Shown here: positions 1 to 8,624 of the stretch, piece after piece
Position numbering within the stretch: the first letter of the stretch is position 1
How the letters are laid out: every line of letters starts with the position of its first letter
From: Pigmentibacter ruber
GTDB taxonomy: Bacteria > Bdellovibrionota_B > Oligoflexia > Silvanigrellales > Silvanigrellaceae
NCBI RefSeq assembly: GCF_009792895.1
Contig: NZ_WSSC01000004.1
Span: 1-64,000, forward strand
Length of the DNA: 64,000 nt
Direction: 5' to 3'
Notes under the pieces: model-generated
Database searches by the model: none
Seen by the model: the letters and a program-made list of their open reading frames with translations, nothing else
What the model was told of the DNA's origin: nothing
Program-made: the position numbers and the translations under genes

Positions 1-197
<197 letters not shown>

Positions 198-581
198 TAT
201 TTCTTACTCCTTACGGAGCTCGCTTTTACTTTTTATGGTAGTTTTTCTCTACCTTGACGGTTCTTTCTTTTATGAAGGAACCTTGTACTTCGTCTCTTTC
301 GACACGAAACACAACGCTCCCGCACTCTGTTTCTGCTCTCTTCTCTTGTCAAATAACTTAACCAGTTTCAGGACTTCCACTTTCGTGGAGAACCGTCTGG
401 TGAGTGATGTAGCTACAGAAACCAAAATATTTTGTCAAATTTTTTAAAAAGAAATTTTTAATTTTTTTTTTTATCTTTTTTAACATGCAGTTAGCTCGAT
501 AAGGCATTCCTTTGAATTTTCTTACGTTCGTTATATTGTTCTATTCGTTATTTTATATTGTTTCAAAGCTAAGGAAAAACT
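198..581. other. rRNA leader and intergenic region between 16S and dapB
   Basis: No credible gene is present in these 384 bases. Read on the minus strand, they hold the long 16S leader. It includes a boxA-like antitermination element at 343-360 (TAAGTTATTTGACAAGAG). It also includes a hairpin at 258-281 with GGTTC and GAACC arms that could serve in pre-rRNA processing. A very A/T-rich tract at 441-480 lies upstream of the candidate promoter and could act as an UP element. The dapB promoter must be near 480-575, but no clean -35/-10 pair was found for it. Confidence 0.6.
410..438 (-). promoter_or_regulatory. candidate rRNA operon promoter
   Basis: On the minus strand there is a perfect -35 hexamer TTGACA at 433-438, a 17-base spacer, and a weak -10 TAGCTA at 410-415. 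An A/T-rich block lies directly upstream at 441-480, as expected for an UP element of a strong rRNA promoter. The -10 matches the consensus poorly, so the exact start is uncertain. A second TTGACA at 347-352 belongs more probably to the boxA-like element. Confidence 0.4.
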
Positions 582-1310
582 ATGAAAATTGCTTTGTTAG
601 GTTCCACAGGCAGACTGGGTAGTCTAGTCCACAAAGAGTTAAATGAAGAAGGTATTGCTACTTATCTGGTTACAAAAAAGGTTCTTGAGTCTAGCAGAGA
701 ATTTCAAAACTTTTTCACTCAACTTCCTGAGCAAATTATTATTCTAGATGTGAGCCTTCCATCAGGAACCGAAAATTTAATTATCCAATTGGAGCAACTT
801 GATTCTGAAAATATTAATAAATTAAGAGGTATTGTTATTGGAACTACAGGCCACTCAATCACCCAGCTTGAAAAAATAAAAAATATTTCAAAAAAACTGC
901 CAATTTGTCTTGTATCTAATTTCTCTAAAGGAGTTTTTCTCTTTGAACAAATTTTGAATGCCAAAACATCAAACGGAATGTCAGTTTGTGACTTAGCACG
1001 TTCTCTAGGTTTTGATCTTGCTTTAAACGAAATTCATCATACAAAAAAGAAAGACATACCAAGTGGTACTGCGGTAACTCTTGCAAGCTGTGCAAATTTA
1101 TCAAGTGAAAAAGTATCATCTACAAGAGTAGGTGACGTGATAGGTGAGCATACCCTTTATTTCAGTCAGGATTCGGAAATGTTTGAAATAAAGCATTCAG
1201 CTCACAGTCGAAAGTTATTTGCTTTAGGCGCAATACAGATATGTAAAAACATGAATGCAAAAAGCCCTGTTGCAGGACTTCTTTCCAAAGAAGGATTTTT
1301 TACTCAATAA
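582..1310 (+). CDS. dapB: 4-hydroxy-tetrahydrodipicolinate reductase
   Basis: DapB reduces 4-hydroxy-tetrahydrodipicolinate with NAD(P)H in the cytoplasmic diaminopimelate/lysine pathway, which feeds peptidoglycan. The N-terminal Rossmann motif GSTGRLG is at residues 7-13, and GTTG at 87-90 and SNFSKGV at 112-118 match the cofactor and hinge segments. The family signature EIHHTKKKDIPSGTA at 150-164 carries the catalytic His pair and Lys, and the KHSAHSR segment follows near 204-210. At 242 residues it is slightly shorter than the usual 250-270. The start has an AAGGA ribosome site seven bases upstream. An A/T-only terminator follows at 1396-1434, so it is probably monocistronic. Confidence 0.95.
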   Translation: MKIALLGSTGRLGSLVHKELNEEGIATYLVTKKVLESSREFQNFFTQLPEQIIILDVSLPSGTENLIIQLEQLDSENINKLRGIVIGTTGHSITQLEKIKNISKKLPICLVSNFSKGVFLFEQILNAKTSNGMSVCDLARSLGFDLALNEIHHTKKKDIPSGTAVTLASCANLSSEKVSSTRVGDVIGEHTLYFSQDSEMFEIKHSAHSRKLFALGAIQICKNMNAKSPVAGLLSKEGFFTQ

Positions 1311-1395
1311 TTCTAAATATATAATCAATCTGTTGCAAAGCTTAAATACCTCAATTATACCATTGCAGGGATGAATCCCAGACATTGCAAGTATG

Positions 1396-1434
1396 ATTAA
1401 AATTTAATACCTTATTTTAAATTTTAATTTTTTT
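1396..1434 (+). terminator. A/T-only intrinsic terminator after dapB
   Basis: A perfect 12-bp inverted repeat (ATTAAAATTTAA at 1396-1407 and TTAAATTTTAAT at 1417-1428) has a 9-base loop and is followed by six T. The geometry is that of a rho-independent terminator, though the stem has no G-C pair. It lies 26 bases before the next start codon. Confidence 0.55.
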
Positions 1435-1460
1435 CTTAACAAAAATTTCTTGGTTGGAAC

Positions 1461-2066
1461 ATGGATACTTTAATTTTAATTTTTCGGATACTTTTTATTG
1501 TTATTGGCTCGCTAACTGCAACTATTTATATACTTTTTCAATTTTATCAAAAAGTACCAAAAGCTCCGTTTAAATTAATCACTGCTGATTATTTAGTATA
1601 TTCACTAATTGCTTTGATCTTTGGTTTTGGCACAAATTCATACTATGGTTTGGCTTCTTTTATTCCTTTATTATTGATTAAATTTATAGCAAACAAAGCG
1701 ATAGTGCCTGAAAAATTGAACGGTTCTGGATTCTGGATGGAAATAGATTGGAAAAAACTGACTCCACGTGGTTTTAATAGAAATGTTCCAAAACATATTT
1801 TAGATGAAATGAATAAAATGTTAAATAGTACGCCTAAGGATACTCATTTCATTGTACCAAGATTTTATGCTATTATAGCTGTAAAATTTATGCTTAAAAA
1901 AATGCAAAAAGAATCCAAAAATATGCCTATGAACTTCTCAGTCCAACAACAAAATATGGGAATGGATCAAATAAATATGCTGGCTCAAAATATTTTAAAT
2001 TTAGCGAAGGGAAAATCTGAGAAGAAAGATTTCAATATAGGTGTTCTTAAAATTACAAGACATTAA
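1461..2066 (+). CDS. small membrane protein of unknown function
   Basis: I do not recognise this 201-residue protein. It has two hydrophobic segments that should span the inner membrane, about residues 3-27 and 43-77 (the second may be a hairpin). A basic and amphipathic soluble part of about 120 residues follows and includes a Gln/Met-rich stretch (residues 153-172) and a Lys-rich end. The ATG is preceded by a weak TTGGAA site. Its stop codon overlaps that of the convergent gene on the minus strand by three bases, so no terminator can separate the two. Function is unassigned. Confidence 0.75.
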   Translation: MDTLILIFRILFIVIGSLTATIYILFQFYQKVPKAPFKLITADYLVYSLIALIFGFGTNSYYGLASFIPLLLIKFIANKAIVPEKLNGSGFWMEIDWKKLTPRGFNRNVPKHILDEMNKMLNSTPKDTHFIVPRFYAIIAVKFMLKKMQKESKNMPMNFSVQQQNMGMDQINMLAQNILNLAKGKSEKKDFNIGVLKITRH

Positions 2067-2707
2067 TTTATTATTTTTGGCAAATCCATAACCCAAGAAA
2101 TATTGCCCCCGTCTTTATTCATTCCAGCAATAAATACTGCTGGAATGCAGTCATTCTCTGAAGAAATAGTTAAAATTTCAGCAAACTGTTGTACTTCCTC
2201 TAAGCTTTTATGAGCCTCAACCCACTCTAATAAAGACTTTAAAGCGGTGCCTACCAACACAATTTTAGGGCAAAAATTCTCTTCAAAATTTTCGATTAAA
2301 TCAATTAAAGATGAAGTTAAATTTCCTATATAAGGCTTGGATTCTTTATATTTATCAAGTCTATTATCAACGCAAATAGGAAGAGCTAAGCTTTTTGCTA
2401 AAGTTTCTGCCGTTTTTAATGTTCGATGATCATTACCAGCTACTATTAAAACTTCTGAATAAAATTGCAATGAAGCCCGCATAGCATTAGAAAAATCAGT
2501 TTGCTGTTTAAAAGAACGCCAAATAGCGTCTTCATTCAATGACTTAGCTCTTGCAGAATAATTAGCTGTGATAGGTATTTTTAAACTCTCTGATATGAAT
2601 GCTGAAATTGTTTCAGCAAAAGCTTCTGCTCCTTGCTCACCTGTCCTGCTTAAATATTCAGGAGCTCCAGCTTCTCCTTGGGTGAAAAATAAAAATAAAG
2701 CTTTCAT
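2063..2707 (-). CDS. degenerate histidine-phosphatase-like protein
   Basis: The layout follows the histidine phosphatase (phosphoglycerate mutase-like) fold. It starts with a hydrophobic strand and a glycine loop at residues 3-12, followed by a LSRTGEQGAEAFAE segment like the family's LTERGREQA helix. An SARAKSLNEDA segment near 51 resembles SSPLKRALQTA, and an IVLVGTALKSLLEW segment near 148 sits where the second catalytic His (VSHGG) normally is. The catalytic RHG triplet reads TQG and the late His is Thr, so normal phosphohistidine catalysis looks impossible. It may be a regulatory or binding relative. The start is firm, with AAGGAG four bases before ATG. The family call is by pattern only. 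Confidence 0.6.
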   Translation of the reverse strand: MKALFLFFTQGEAGAPEYLSRTGEQGAEAFAETISAFISESLKIPITANYSARAKSLNEDAIWRSFKQQTDFSNAMRASLQFYSEVLIVAGNDHRTLKTAETLAKSLALPICVDNRLDKYKESKPYIGNLTSSLIDLIENFEENFCPKIVLVGTALKSLLEWVEAHKSLEEVQQFAEILTISSENDCIPAVFIAGMNKDGGNISWVMDLPKIIN

Positions 2708-2860
2708 AATGCTCCTTTCTGTAAAAGCTAGTGGGGCGCAAAATCAATACTCGCTTCACTTAAATTACTATAGTATGTTAGAAAACAATCTTTGCAAAAT
2801 GTTAAGATGTCTTTTTGCAAAATAATAATTTAAATAAAAATATTTCTTAGGAGCTCTAAA
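2708..2860. promoter_or_regulatory. divergent intergenic region with repeated TTTGCAAA boxes
   Basis: This gap separates the phosphatase-like gene (minus) from the tandem-domain gene (plus). It holds two copies of the ten-mer TTTGCAAAAT at 2791-2800 and 2814-2823, 23 bases apart start to start; each contains the self-complementary octamer TTTGCAAA. A TACTATAGTA palindrome lies at about 2767-2776. Placement just before the 2861 gene suits a regulator site, but in A/T-rich DNA such boxes also occur by chance. Confidence 0.35.
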
Positions 2861-3652
2861 ATGTCTGATGATACTGACAACATTCAGAAAATTGAATTTG
2901 AAAATCATTTTGCTCTAAAGGTTGTCGTTATTTATTTTCCAAATGGTTACGTTGTAAGTAATGAAGAAAACTTAAATGAATTAAAAAATGCTTGGTCAAA
3001 AAATTTAAAATCATGGCATTCTCCATACACTTGTTTATTTGATTTAAGAAATTTTACTATTGCACCGCAAATGGAAGCTGATTTTGAAAAATTAATTAAG
3101 TTTTTTAAAAATTTTTTTATGCGTAAAATAATTGGTTTTTATGATAAAAATTCTCCTACAGTGAATGTAAGTTTTGAAAAAATTGAAGGGTTTGAGGAAG
3201 CTGCTTCCCAAACAGGCCTTGCTAGGGCAAATTCACCTGATAAAAAAATAACTGATTTACGAAGTAAAATTCAATTTGATAATGACTTTAATGCTCATGT
3301 TATGGAAATAAGTTTTTTATCTGATACGGAAATAAATTCTAAAGAAGATCTTGCAATATTAAAATCTAAACTACAAAATAATTTAATGCTTTGGCATACT
3401 CCTTATTCAATAATTATCAACTGTCTTAATTTAACCTTTTCAGCAGATGCCAAAAATGAGTTTAATAAAATTGATAAATTTGCATCTGCTTTTTTCTGCA
3501 AAAAGATAGTTGGATACTCACCAAAAGCCGCAAAAGATAGTTATCCCTTTCTAACTTATCGATCACGCCACTTAGCAGCAGGTTCATTAGAAAATGAAGG
3601 ATTAGAAGCAGGGGACAAAGCAAATTGCTCTACACGTAAAATTGGCACATAG
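2861..3652 (+). CDS. protein with two tandem copies of an unknown domain
   Basis: The 263-residue protein is an internal duplication. Residues about 10-95 and 138-222 share the order: IEFENHFALKV / IQFDNDFNAHV, a Glu/Leu-rich helix ending in LKSWHSPY / LMLWHTPY, then a FDLRNFT / INCLNLT strand, a Lys/Phe helix, and KIIGF / KIVGY. I do not recognise the domain. The alternation of strands and helices and the small size resemble STAS-like folds, which is a guess. There is no signal peptide or membrane segment, so it is cytoplasmic. AGGAG lies seven bases before ATG. It precedes the kinase/receiver gene by 54 bases and may be cotranscribed with it. Confidence 0.75.
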   Translation: MSDDTDNIQKIEFENHFALKVVVIYFPNGYVVSNEENLNELKNAWSKNLKSWHSPYTCLFDLRNFTIAPQMEADFEKLIKFFKNFFMRKIIGFYDKNSPTVNVSFEKIEGFEEAASQTGLARANSPDKKITDLRSKIQFDNDFNAHVMEISFLSDTEINSKEDLAILKSKLQNNLMLWHTPYSIIINCLNLTFSADAKNEFNKIDKFASAFFCKKIVGYSPKAAKDSYPFLTYRSRHLAAGSLENEGLEAGDKANCSTRKIGT

Positions 3653-3706
3653 ATAAATTAAAAAGTAGCTATAATTAGATATTCTATAGTTAAGGAGTCT
3701 CTTTTT

Positions 3707-5254
3707 ATGTCTACTTCAAATACAGACAAAGAAATACAAACTGCATTTGTTAAAAACGCATTACAAAAACTTCAAGAAATGAATGGTATTGCAAATGTTT
3801 TGTTACGTGAAGGTGCTAAACCTGAACTCACAGATGCTTTTTCTCGAGCTTCCAATGCATTAAAAAACTTTGCGGTAACGTGCCATCAAAATCAAGTTGC
3901 AGATTTTGTAGCAGGAAAAATTGATCCTCACTTCGAAGCAATACGTCTTGAAAATGTTAAAATAACTGATGAGCTTAAACAGAACATAAAAGACAATATG
4001 TCACAACTCAAAGAACTTATCCAAAATATTGCTAAAGACGAAGTTATTATTCAACAAGTTACTGAAAATATTCCAAAAGAAGAAGAGCAAAACTTATATT
4101 CGTTACTTTCAGCTATTGGACAGTTGAGTGTCTGGAGTTTTCACGAACTCATGAACACATTAGCAAAAGTTCAAGGATTTACAGAAATGCTCGATGATAT
4201 TTATTTGCAATTACCAGAAGCAGCTAAAGAAAGTCGCGAAAATTTAAAAACAATTCAAAATAAATTAATTGCAAATACATCTCACATGACCGGTGTAATA
4301 AATAGAATTCGTTCTTTAAGAGGAAAAACAAAAATTGTTATTAAAGAATACAATATTCGTGATGTGGTAAAAAATATTCAAGATCTTACTCAACAACCAC
4401 CTAAAACTCTAAATTGGTCTTCCCTACATATACCAAGCGTGATGGTACCTTTCGATCAAATTATTTTTGAACAAATATGGGTACATTTGTGGAAACTCTT
4501 AGGGGAATGGCTACCACCAAAAGCAAATGCGCAACCTAAATGTTTTGGAAAAATAGAGTTAAATAAGAATACTGGTGATCTTAAATATAAAAATAAAATA
4601 TCCCTATATTTTTGGTATGAACCATATAAGTCAGAAGCATTTGATCCAACATCATTAACATATAACCCACAAACTCCACAAGCAGACTTAGCATACGTTT
4701 ACCATTTTACTTCACAAATTGCTGGAAGAATAAATGCTACTATTGGTGCTTCTAAAGCTCCTTTTGGCGGAACTGTTTTTTCAATTACATTGCCATGTGC
4801 AGATGTTGTTACTTCCGTCAATGAAACGGGATATCAAGTGCCACAACCACTCCATATTGGTAAATTAAGTGAACCTGAAAAAAATTCAAAGACTGTATTA
4901 ATTATTGATGATGAAAAAGATCTTAGAACAATTTTAAGTTTAAAAGTCAATAAAATGGGATATAATGTTTTTGTTGCTGAAAATATTACAGAAGCAATTA
5001 ATTTTTTAGATAATAAAAAAATAGATTTAATTATTTCTGATCTTTTCATAGGACAAGAAAGTGGATTAGATTTATTGAAAACATTAAAAGTATCAGATTC
5101 AAAGATTCCTTTTATTTTTATAACTGGAGCTAGTGAAGATGATATCTCAAAACCAATTCTAGATATTTTAGCTAAATATTCAAAAGCATTTTTAACTAAA
5201 CCTATTCCAACTCAACTTCTAAAAGAAACACTTGATAAATTTATTCCAAAATAA
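3707..5254 (+). CDS. histidine kinase-like protein with C-terminal receiver domain
   Basis: The N-terminal 130 residues are helical and lack a membrane segment. An H-box-like helix follows (FHELMNTLAKVQGFTEML, candidate phospho-acceptor His146), then a region in the place of the HATPase domain (about 230-370). That region ends in a plausible G-box (KAPFGGTVFSITLPC), but its N-box has no Asn and reads as FDQIIFEQIWVHLW. The C-terminal receiver is intact: acidic pair Asp401-Asp402, phospho-acceptor Asp445, Thr473 and Lys498. The protein therefore looks like a cytoplasmic hybrid with weak or absent ATP binding but a functional receiver. AAGGAG precedes the ATG. The next gene starts 32 bases downstream. 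Confidence 0.85.
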   Translation: MSTSNTDKEIQTAFVKNALQKLQEMNGIANVLLREGAKPELTDAFSRASNALKNFAVTCHQNQVADFVAGKIDPHFEAIRLENVKITDELKQNIKDNMSQLKELIQNIAKDEVIIQQVTENIPKEEEQNLYSLLSAIGQLSVWSFHELMNTLAKVQGFTEMLDDIYLQLPEAAKESRENLKTIQNKLIANTSHMTGVINRIRSLRGKTKIVIKEYNIRDVVKNIQDLTQQPPKTLNWSSLHIPSVMVPFDQIIFEQIWVHLWKLLGEWLPPKANAQPKCFGKIELNKNTGDLKYKNKISLYFWYEPYKSEAFDPTSLTYNPQTPQADLAYVYHFTSQIAGRINATIGASKAPFGGTVFSITLPCADVVTSVNETGYQVPQPLHIGKLSEPEKNSKTVLIIDDEKDLRTILSLKVNKMGYNVFVAENITEAINFLDNKKIDLIISDLFIGQESGLDLLKTLKVSDSKIPFIFITGASEDDISKPILDILAKYSKAFLTKPIPTQLLKETLDKFIPK

Positions 5255-5286
5255 TATTAGAAATGTGAAGATTGAAAGGATTTCGT

Positions 5287-6060
5287 ATGCAAAAAATTCG
5301 CATAAGTTTAAAAAATATTTATGCTTTTTCTGTTTTTTTTAATCTAACAGCATTTGCAGACAATAATATAGATTTTAAATTTACTTCATCGCAAATTCCA
5401 GATAGTGATTATCAAAACATTGTGAAACCATTAATTAATCCTACAAGATTTCAATTTATGTCTGCTCCCATTCCATCTAGTGGAAAAATTATACCTTTAG
5501 GAATATCTGCAGGTGGAGGTTTATCTTACTTTAATCCACCACAATCTATGATTGACTCCTTAAATAAATACACAGATTCAGCAAATAATTTTCCAAGTAG
5601 TATAATAATGCCAAGATTTATTGGAAAAATAGGAATTCCTTTTGGAATAGATGTTGCAATTAACTATGCTAAAGTACCACAAAGTTCAATTGAATTTTAT
5701 GGAATAGGTGGACAATTTATTCTTTCTAACCCAAGAATAATCCCTATTTCATTAGCACTGCGTGGGGGGTATACTCAAATTAGTGGATTTGCTCCTTTTG
5801 ATGCTAATAGTACAAACGCCGAATTGCTTTTGGGTGTTCCTTTACCAGTTTTAAAGCCATATCTTGGTGGTGGTAGCAATTGGTCAAATGCTTCAACATC
5901 TTTCAAAATTGGAAATGCAACTTTAACAAAAAGTTCTTCATGGAATGAAGTTTATGGCATTATTGGATTTCAAATTGTTACTGTATTAGCTTTAGATGTA
6001 GAAGCACAAATTTCATCAAATCAAACTATTTATAATGCAAAAATATCTTTAGAAATTTAA
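5287..6060 (+). CDS. exported beta-barrel-like envelope protein
   Basis: ATG at 5287 is preferred over the in-frame TTG at 5272 because AAAGGA at 5275-5280 sits six bases before it. The first 24 residues form a Sec signal (basic start, hydrophobic stretch, then TAFADN with cleavage after Ala). The remaining 230 residues are rich in Gly, Ser and alternating hydrophobics in strand-sized blocks, as in outer-membrane beta-barrels, and the last residues (YNAKISLEI) could be a closing strand. It resembles the uncharacterised DUF6588-type outer-membrane proteins, by impression only. It may form a transcription unit with the receiver protein upstream. The function is unknown. Confidence 0.65.
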   Translation: MQKIRISLKNIYAFSVFFNLTAFADNNIDFKFTSSQIPDSDYQNIVKPLINPTRFQFMSAPIPSSGKIIPLGISAGGGLSYFNPPQSMIDSLNKYTDSANNFPSSIIMPRFIGKIGIPFGIDVAINYAKVPQSSIEFYGIGGQFILSNPRIIPISLALRGGYTQISGFAPFDANSTNAELLLGVPLPVLKPYLGGGSNWSNASTSFKIGNATLTKSSSWNEVYGIIGFQIVTVLALDVEAQISSNQTIYNAKISLEI

Positions 6061-6182
6061 TTTTCTTTTTTTATTTTCTCAATTTTTTTCCCACAAAAAT
6101 TTTTATTTCATTATATTTTAACATTAGGAAATATTTGCTGCATTAAAGCTTTAAAAAGCAAGCCGAAGCTTATTATAAGTAC

Positions 6183-6206
6183 AACCTGTTTTTTCTAGAG
6201 CAGGTT
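6183..6206 (+). other. hairpin in the 6061-6254 intergenic region
   Basis: AACCTG at 6183-6188 pairs with CAGGTT at 6201-6206 across a 12-base loop. There is no T-run after it, so it is more likely part of the leader of the 6255 gene than a terminator. A smaller AAGC-CGAA-GCTT stem-loop lies just upstream at about 6163-6174. Confidence 0.3.
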
Positions 6207-6254
6207 TACTAAAGGAATTCAAGAAGTATTCCTGATATGCCATGGAGGCTTTTT

Positions 6255-6590
6255 ATGATTTTTTTTACGTTGCAAAAAAAACTAAGAGAACTTGTAACAT
6301 CTAAATGCACACTGCTATGGCTAGAAGGAACACAACATGAAAGAGTTCTTAAAATTAAATTATCTGGTAGTAAAATTATATTAAACTTAGCTAATGGAAC
6401 AACTAAGGTGATTGCTTTTGAAAAATATACTTTTACGTCAGTTGGTTTGCAATTTTGGTGCCAAGGGAAACCTGGAGTTTTATATAAGTGGGAACAAGTT
6501 GGAAATGTAGAAAGTTATAATAATGAAAAAACAAAACTTGATGACAATGTTCCAGATGATGATCCAACTCCTCCAGATATTGCAGCATAG
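6255..6590 (+). CDS. small unknown protein with acidic tail
   Basis: ATG at 6255 is chosen over the in-frame ATG at 6237 because a full GGAGG lies at 6244-6248, six bases before it. The 111-residue product has a hydrophobic start, a Lys-rich strand region (about 15-80) and an acidic, Pro-rich end (DDNVPDDDPTPPD). No family was recognised. There is no lipobox and no clear signal peptide. It precedes the SpoIIE-type phosphatase by 34 bases on the same strand, which suggests cotranscription and possibly a related signalling role. Confidence 0.65.
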   Translation: MIFFTLQKKLRELVTSKCTLLWLEGTQHERVLKIKLSGSKIILNLANGTTKVIAFEKYTFTSVGLQFWCQGKPGVLYKWEQVGNVESYNNEKTKLDDNVPDDDPTPPDIAA

Positions 6591-6624
6591 TTTTTTCGAT
6601 TTCTAAAGATACTTTGGAGTTTTT

Positions 6625-8622
6625 ATGAGGCTAACGGCAAAAATTCTTTCTTGGTTACTCGCTTCGGTTGTCGTAGTGATGATCATGTTTACAAGTTTAG
6701 CTATATATATGCTACAAAAAAATCTTGAAGAAGAAGCTTTTCGCTCACATAAACTAATTTATTCATTATTTTTACCAACAATAACTCGCTATCTTTGGGA
6801 ATTCGATATCACCGGAATTAAAGAAACATTAACAAATATAATAGAAAATAACTATGCAAATAAAATATATATATATGACGCCGATTCTGTTCTAGTTACT
6901 TATTTATATAAAGACAAAAAAACGGGAAAAATATCTAATATTAAAGATACAAAAATGAGTGAATCTGGTAATATTATTACTCCTGAATTTAAAATGCAGT
7001 TGGATAAAAAATCTTTATCAAATGAAGAATTTTTTATCTACCAAGATAACATAATGAAAGATACTTCAAGAATTATAGGAGCAATGCTACATAAAAAAGG
7101 TACCAGTACAAGTTCATCTATTATTGGTTACTTTGTGTTAGATTATTCTACAGATAATATTGCCGTTGCAGTTCAATCTATGATTAGAGGAGTTATTATA
7201 CTAGCTCTTTGCGTTACAATAATGTTAGTTGTATCAATAGGATTTTTGCTAAGACAATCATTGATAAATAGCATTTTAAAGTTAAGTCAAGCAAGCTTGG
7301 ATATTACCCGTGGAACTTTTACTCGGATTGAAGAGCCAAAACGCAGTAAAGATGAAATGGTTGATTTAGTAAAAAACTTTAACATAATGATTAGTCAAAT
7401 TGAAATTAACCAAGAAAATTTAAAATTACTTGCTGAAGAAGGAATCAAGATCTCTAGTAAATTCGATATTAGTGATGTAGCAATTCAAATAGCAGAATCT
7501 TTACAAAAAATTGCAAAAATTAATCTGCATATTGAAGTCTTTGTTATCCATTCTATGCTCGCTTCAGATCAAGTAGAGGGATATCATGAGATGATTAAAT
7601 CTGGGCAAAGAAACTTTATTCGCTTTGCAGAAGAACTGAAAGAACCACCAAATAAAAAACGCTTTGTGATAAAAGATAGCGCTGGACGTAATTGTGTTAT
7701 TTTACAAATTGATGATCTGAGAGCAGTTCATTTATTCTCTTTCACTGCAGCTCAGTCAATTTATAATGCAATATTAGCTTTGCAAATAAGTATTACAAAT
7801 GCTCTTGATAATATTCGATTTGTTGCGGAGCAAAAAGAGCAACAAAGACTCGTTAGTGAGCAAGAAACTGCCCGCTTGGTTCAAAACAATCTCATGCCAA
7901 AATTTGAATATAGGAGAGTAGGGTTTTTTGAAATTGCAAATCATTTTGAAGCAGCTACAGAGTGTGCAGGAGACTGGTGGAATTACTATATTCTACCAAA
8001 TAATAAACTTTTGTTACTTCTTGGAGATGTTACAGGACATGGAACAGCGAGTGCAATTTTAACTGCAGTGGTCAAAGGATATTGTGACTCTATTCATATT
8101 CAACCTAATATTACAGCCAATGAAATTCTGGCACAATTGGATTCCGTAATTCGTTCGAGTGGTGACGGCAGCAAAGTAATGACAATGTTTTCGGCAATTT
8201 TAGATCCAAATAATGGAGTTATAGAATTTTCAAATGCTGCACATAATTTCCCTATGTTAATTAAAAGAAATAATGAGAAAAAATCTGTAGAAAAACTTGT
8301 CGCCCAAGGACGCCCATTAGGCTATGAATTAGTTAACAGTAAAGAAACAGAAAATCCTTATTCTTATGCTTTAAAAAGAATACAGCTTGAGTCAGGGGAT
8401 ATCTTATTTATTTTCTCAGATGGTTTAATTGAAGCAGTCAACTCTGAAGGAGAAGAATTTAGTGAAAAACGACTTAAAAATGCCTTGCAGCGTTATTCAG
8501 AAAGTGAAGCTTCAATAATAAAAGAAAATATTATGCACGATTTTAGGGAGTTTACTTCCTACAAAAAATTAGATGATGACGTTACTTTCCTAGTCTGTAA
8601 ATTCAACAAAGAAGCTGCTTGA
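6625..8622 (+). CDS. membrane PP2C/SpoIIE-type serine phosphatase with HAMP domain
   Basis: The 665-residue protein has a first membrane segment (about 7-29), a periplasmic sensor region (about 30-185), and a second membrane segment (about 187-209). A HAMP-like linker (about 210-262) and a helical or GAF-like part (270-400) follow. The C-terminus is a SpoIIE phosphatase domain (about 430-660). Metal-site motifs are visible: AGDWW with Asp450, GDVTGHG at 467-473, and FSDGLIEAVN near the end. Such proteins dephosphorylate anti-anti-sigma-like phosphoproteins in response to an extracellular signal. No STAS partner is obvious in the window, although the tandem-domain protein at 2861 could be considered. 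The start has GGAG five bases upstream. Confidence 0.9.
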   Translation: MRLTAKILSWLLASVVVVMIMFTSLAIYMLQKNLEEEAFRSHKLIYSLFLPTITRYLWEFDITGIKETLTNIIENNYANKIYIYDADSVLVTYLYKDKKTGKISNIKDTKMSESGNIITPEFKMQLDKKSLSNEEFFIYQDNIMKDTSRIIGAMLHKKGTSTSSSIIGYFVLDYSTDNIAVAVQSMIRGVIILALCVTIMLVVSIGFLLRQSLINSILKLSQASLDITRGTFTRIEEPKRSKDEMVDLVKNFNIMISQIEINQENLKLLAEEGIKISSKFDISDVAIQIAESLQKIAKINLHIEVFVIHSMLASDQVEGYHEMIKSGQRNFIRFAEELKEPPNKKRFVIKDSAGRNCVILQIDDLRAVHLFSFTAAQSIYNAILALQISITNALDNIRFVAEQKEQQRLVSEQETARLVQNNLMPKFEYRRVGFFEIANHFEAATECAGDWWNYYILPNNKLLLLLGDVTGHGTASAILTAVVKGYCDSIHIQPNITANEILAQLDSVIRSSGDGSKVMTMFSAILDPNNGVIEFSNAAHNFPMLIKRNNEKKSVEKLVAQGRPLGYELVNSKETENPYSYALKRIQLESGDILFIFSDGLIEAVNSEGEEFSEKRLKNALQRYSESEASIIKENIMHDFREFTSYKKLDDDVTFLVCKFNKEAA

Positions 8623-8624
8623 TG

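Noticed and set aside
235-447. Short plus-strand open frame upstream of dapB
   Set aside because: It lies in the rRNA leader and promoter region on the opposite strand, has no ribosome site and no recognisable protein pattern.
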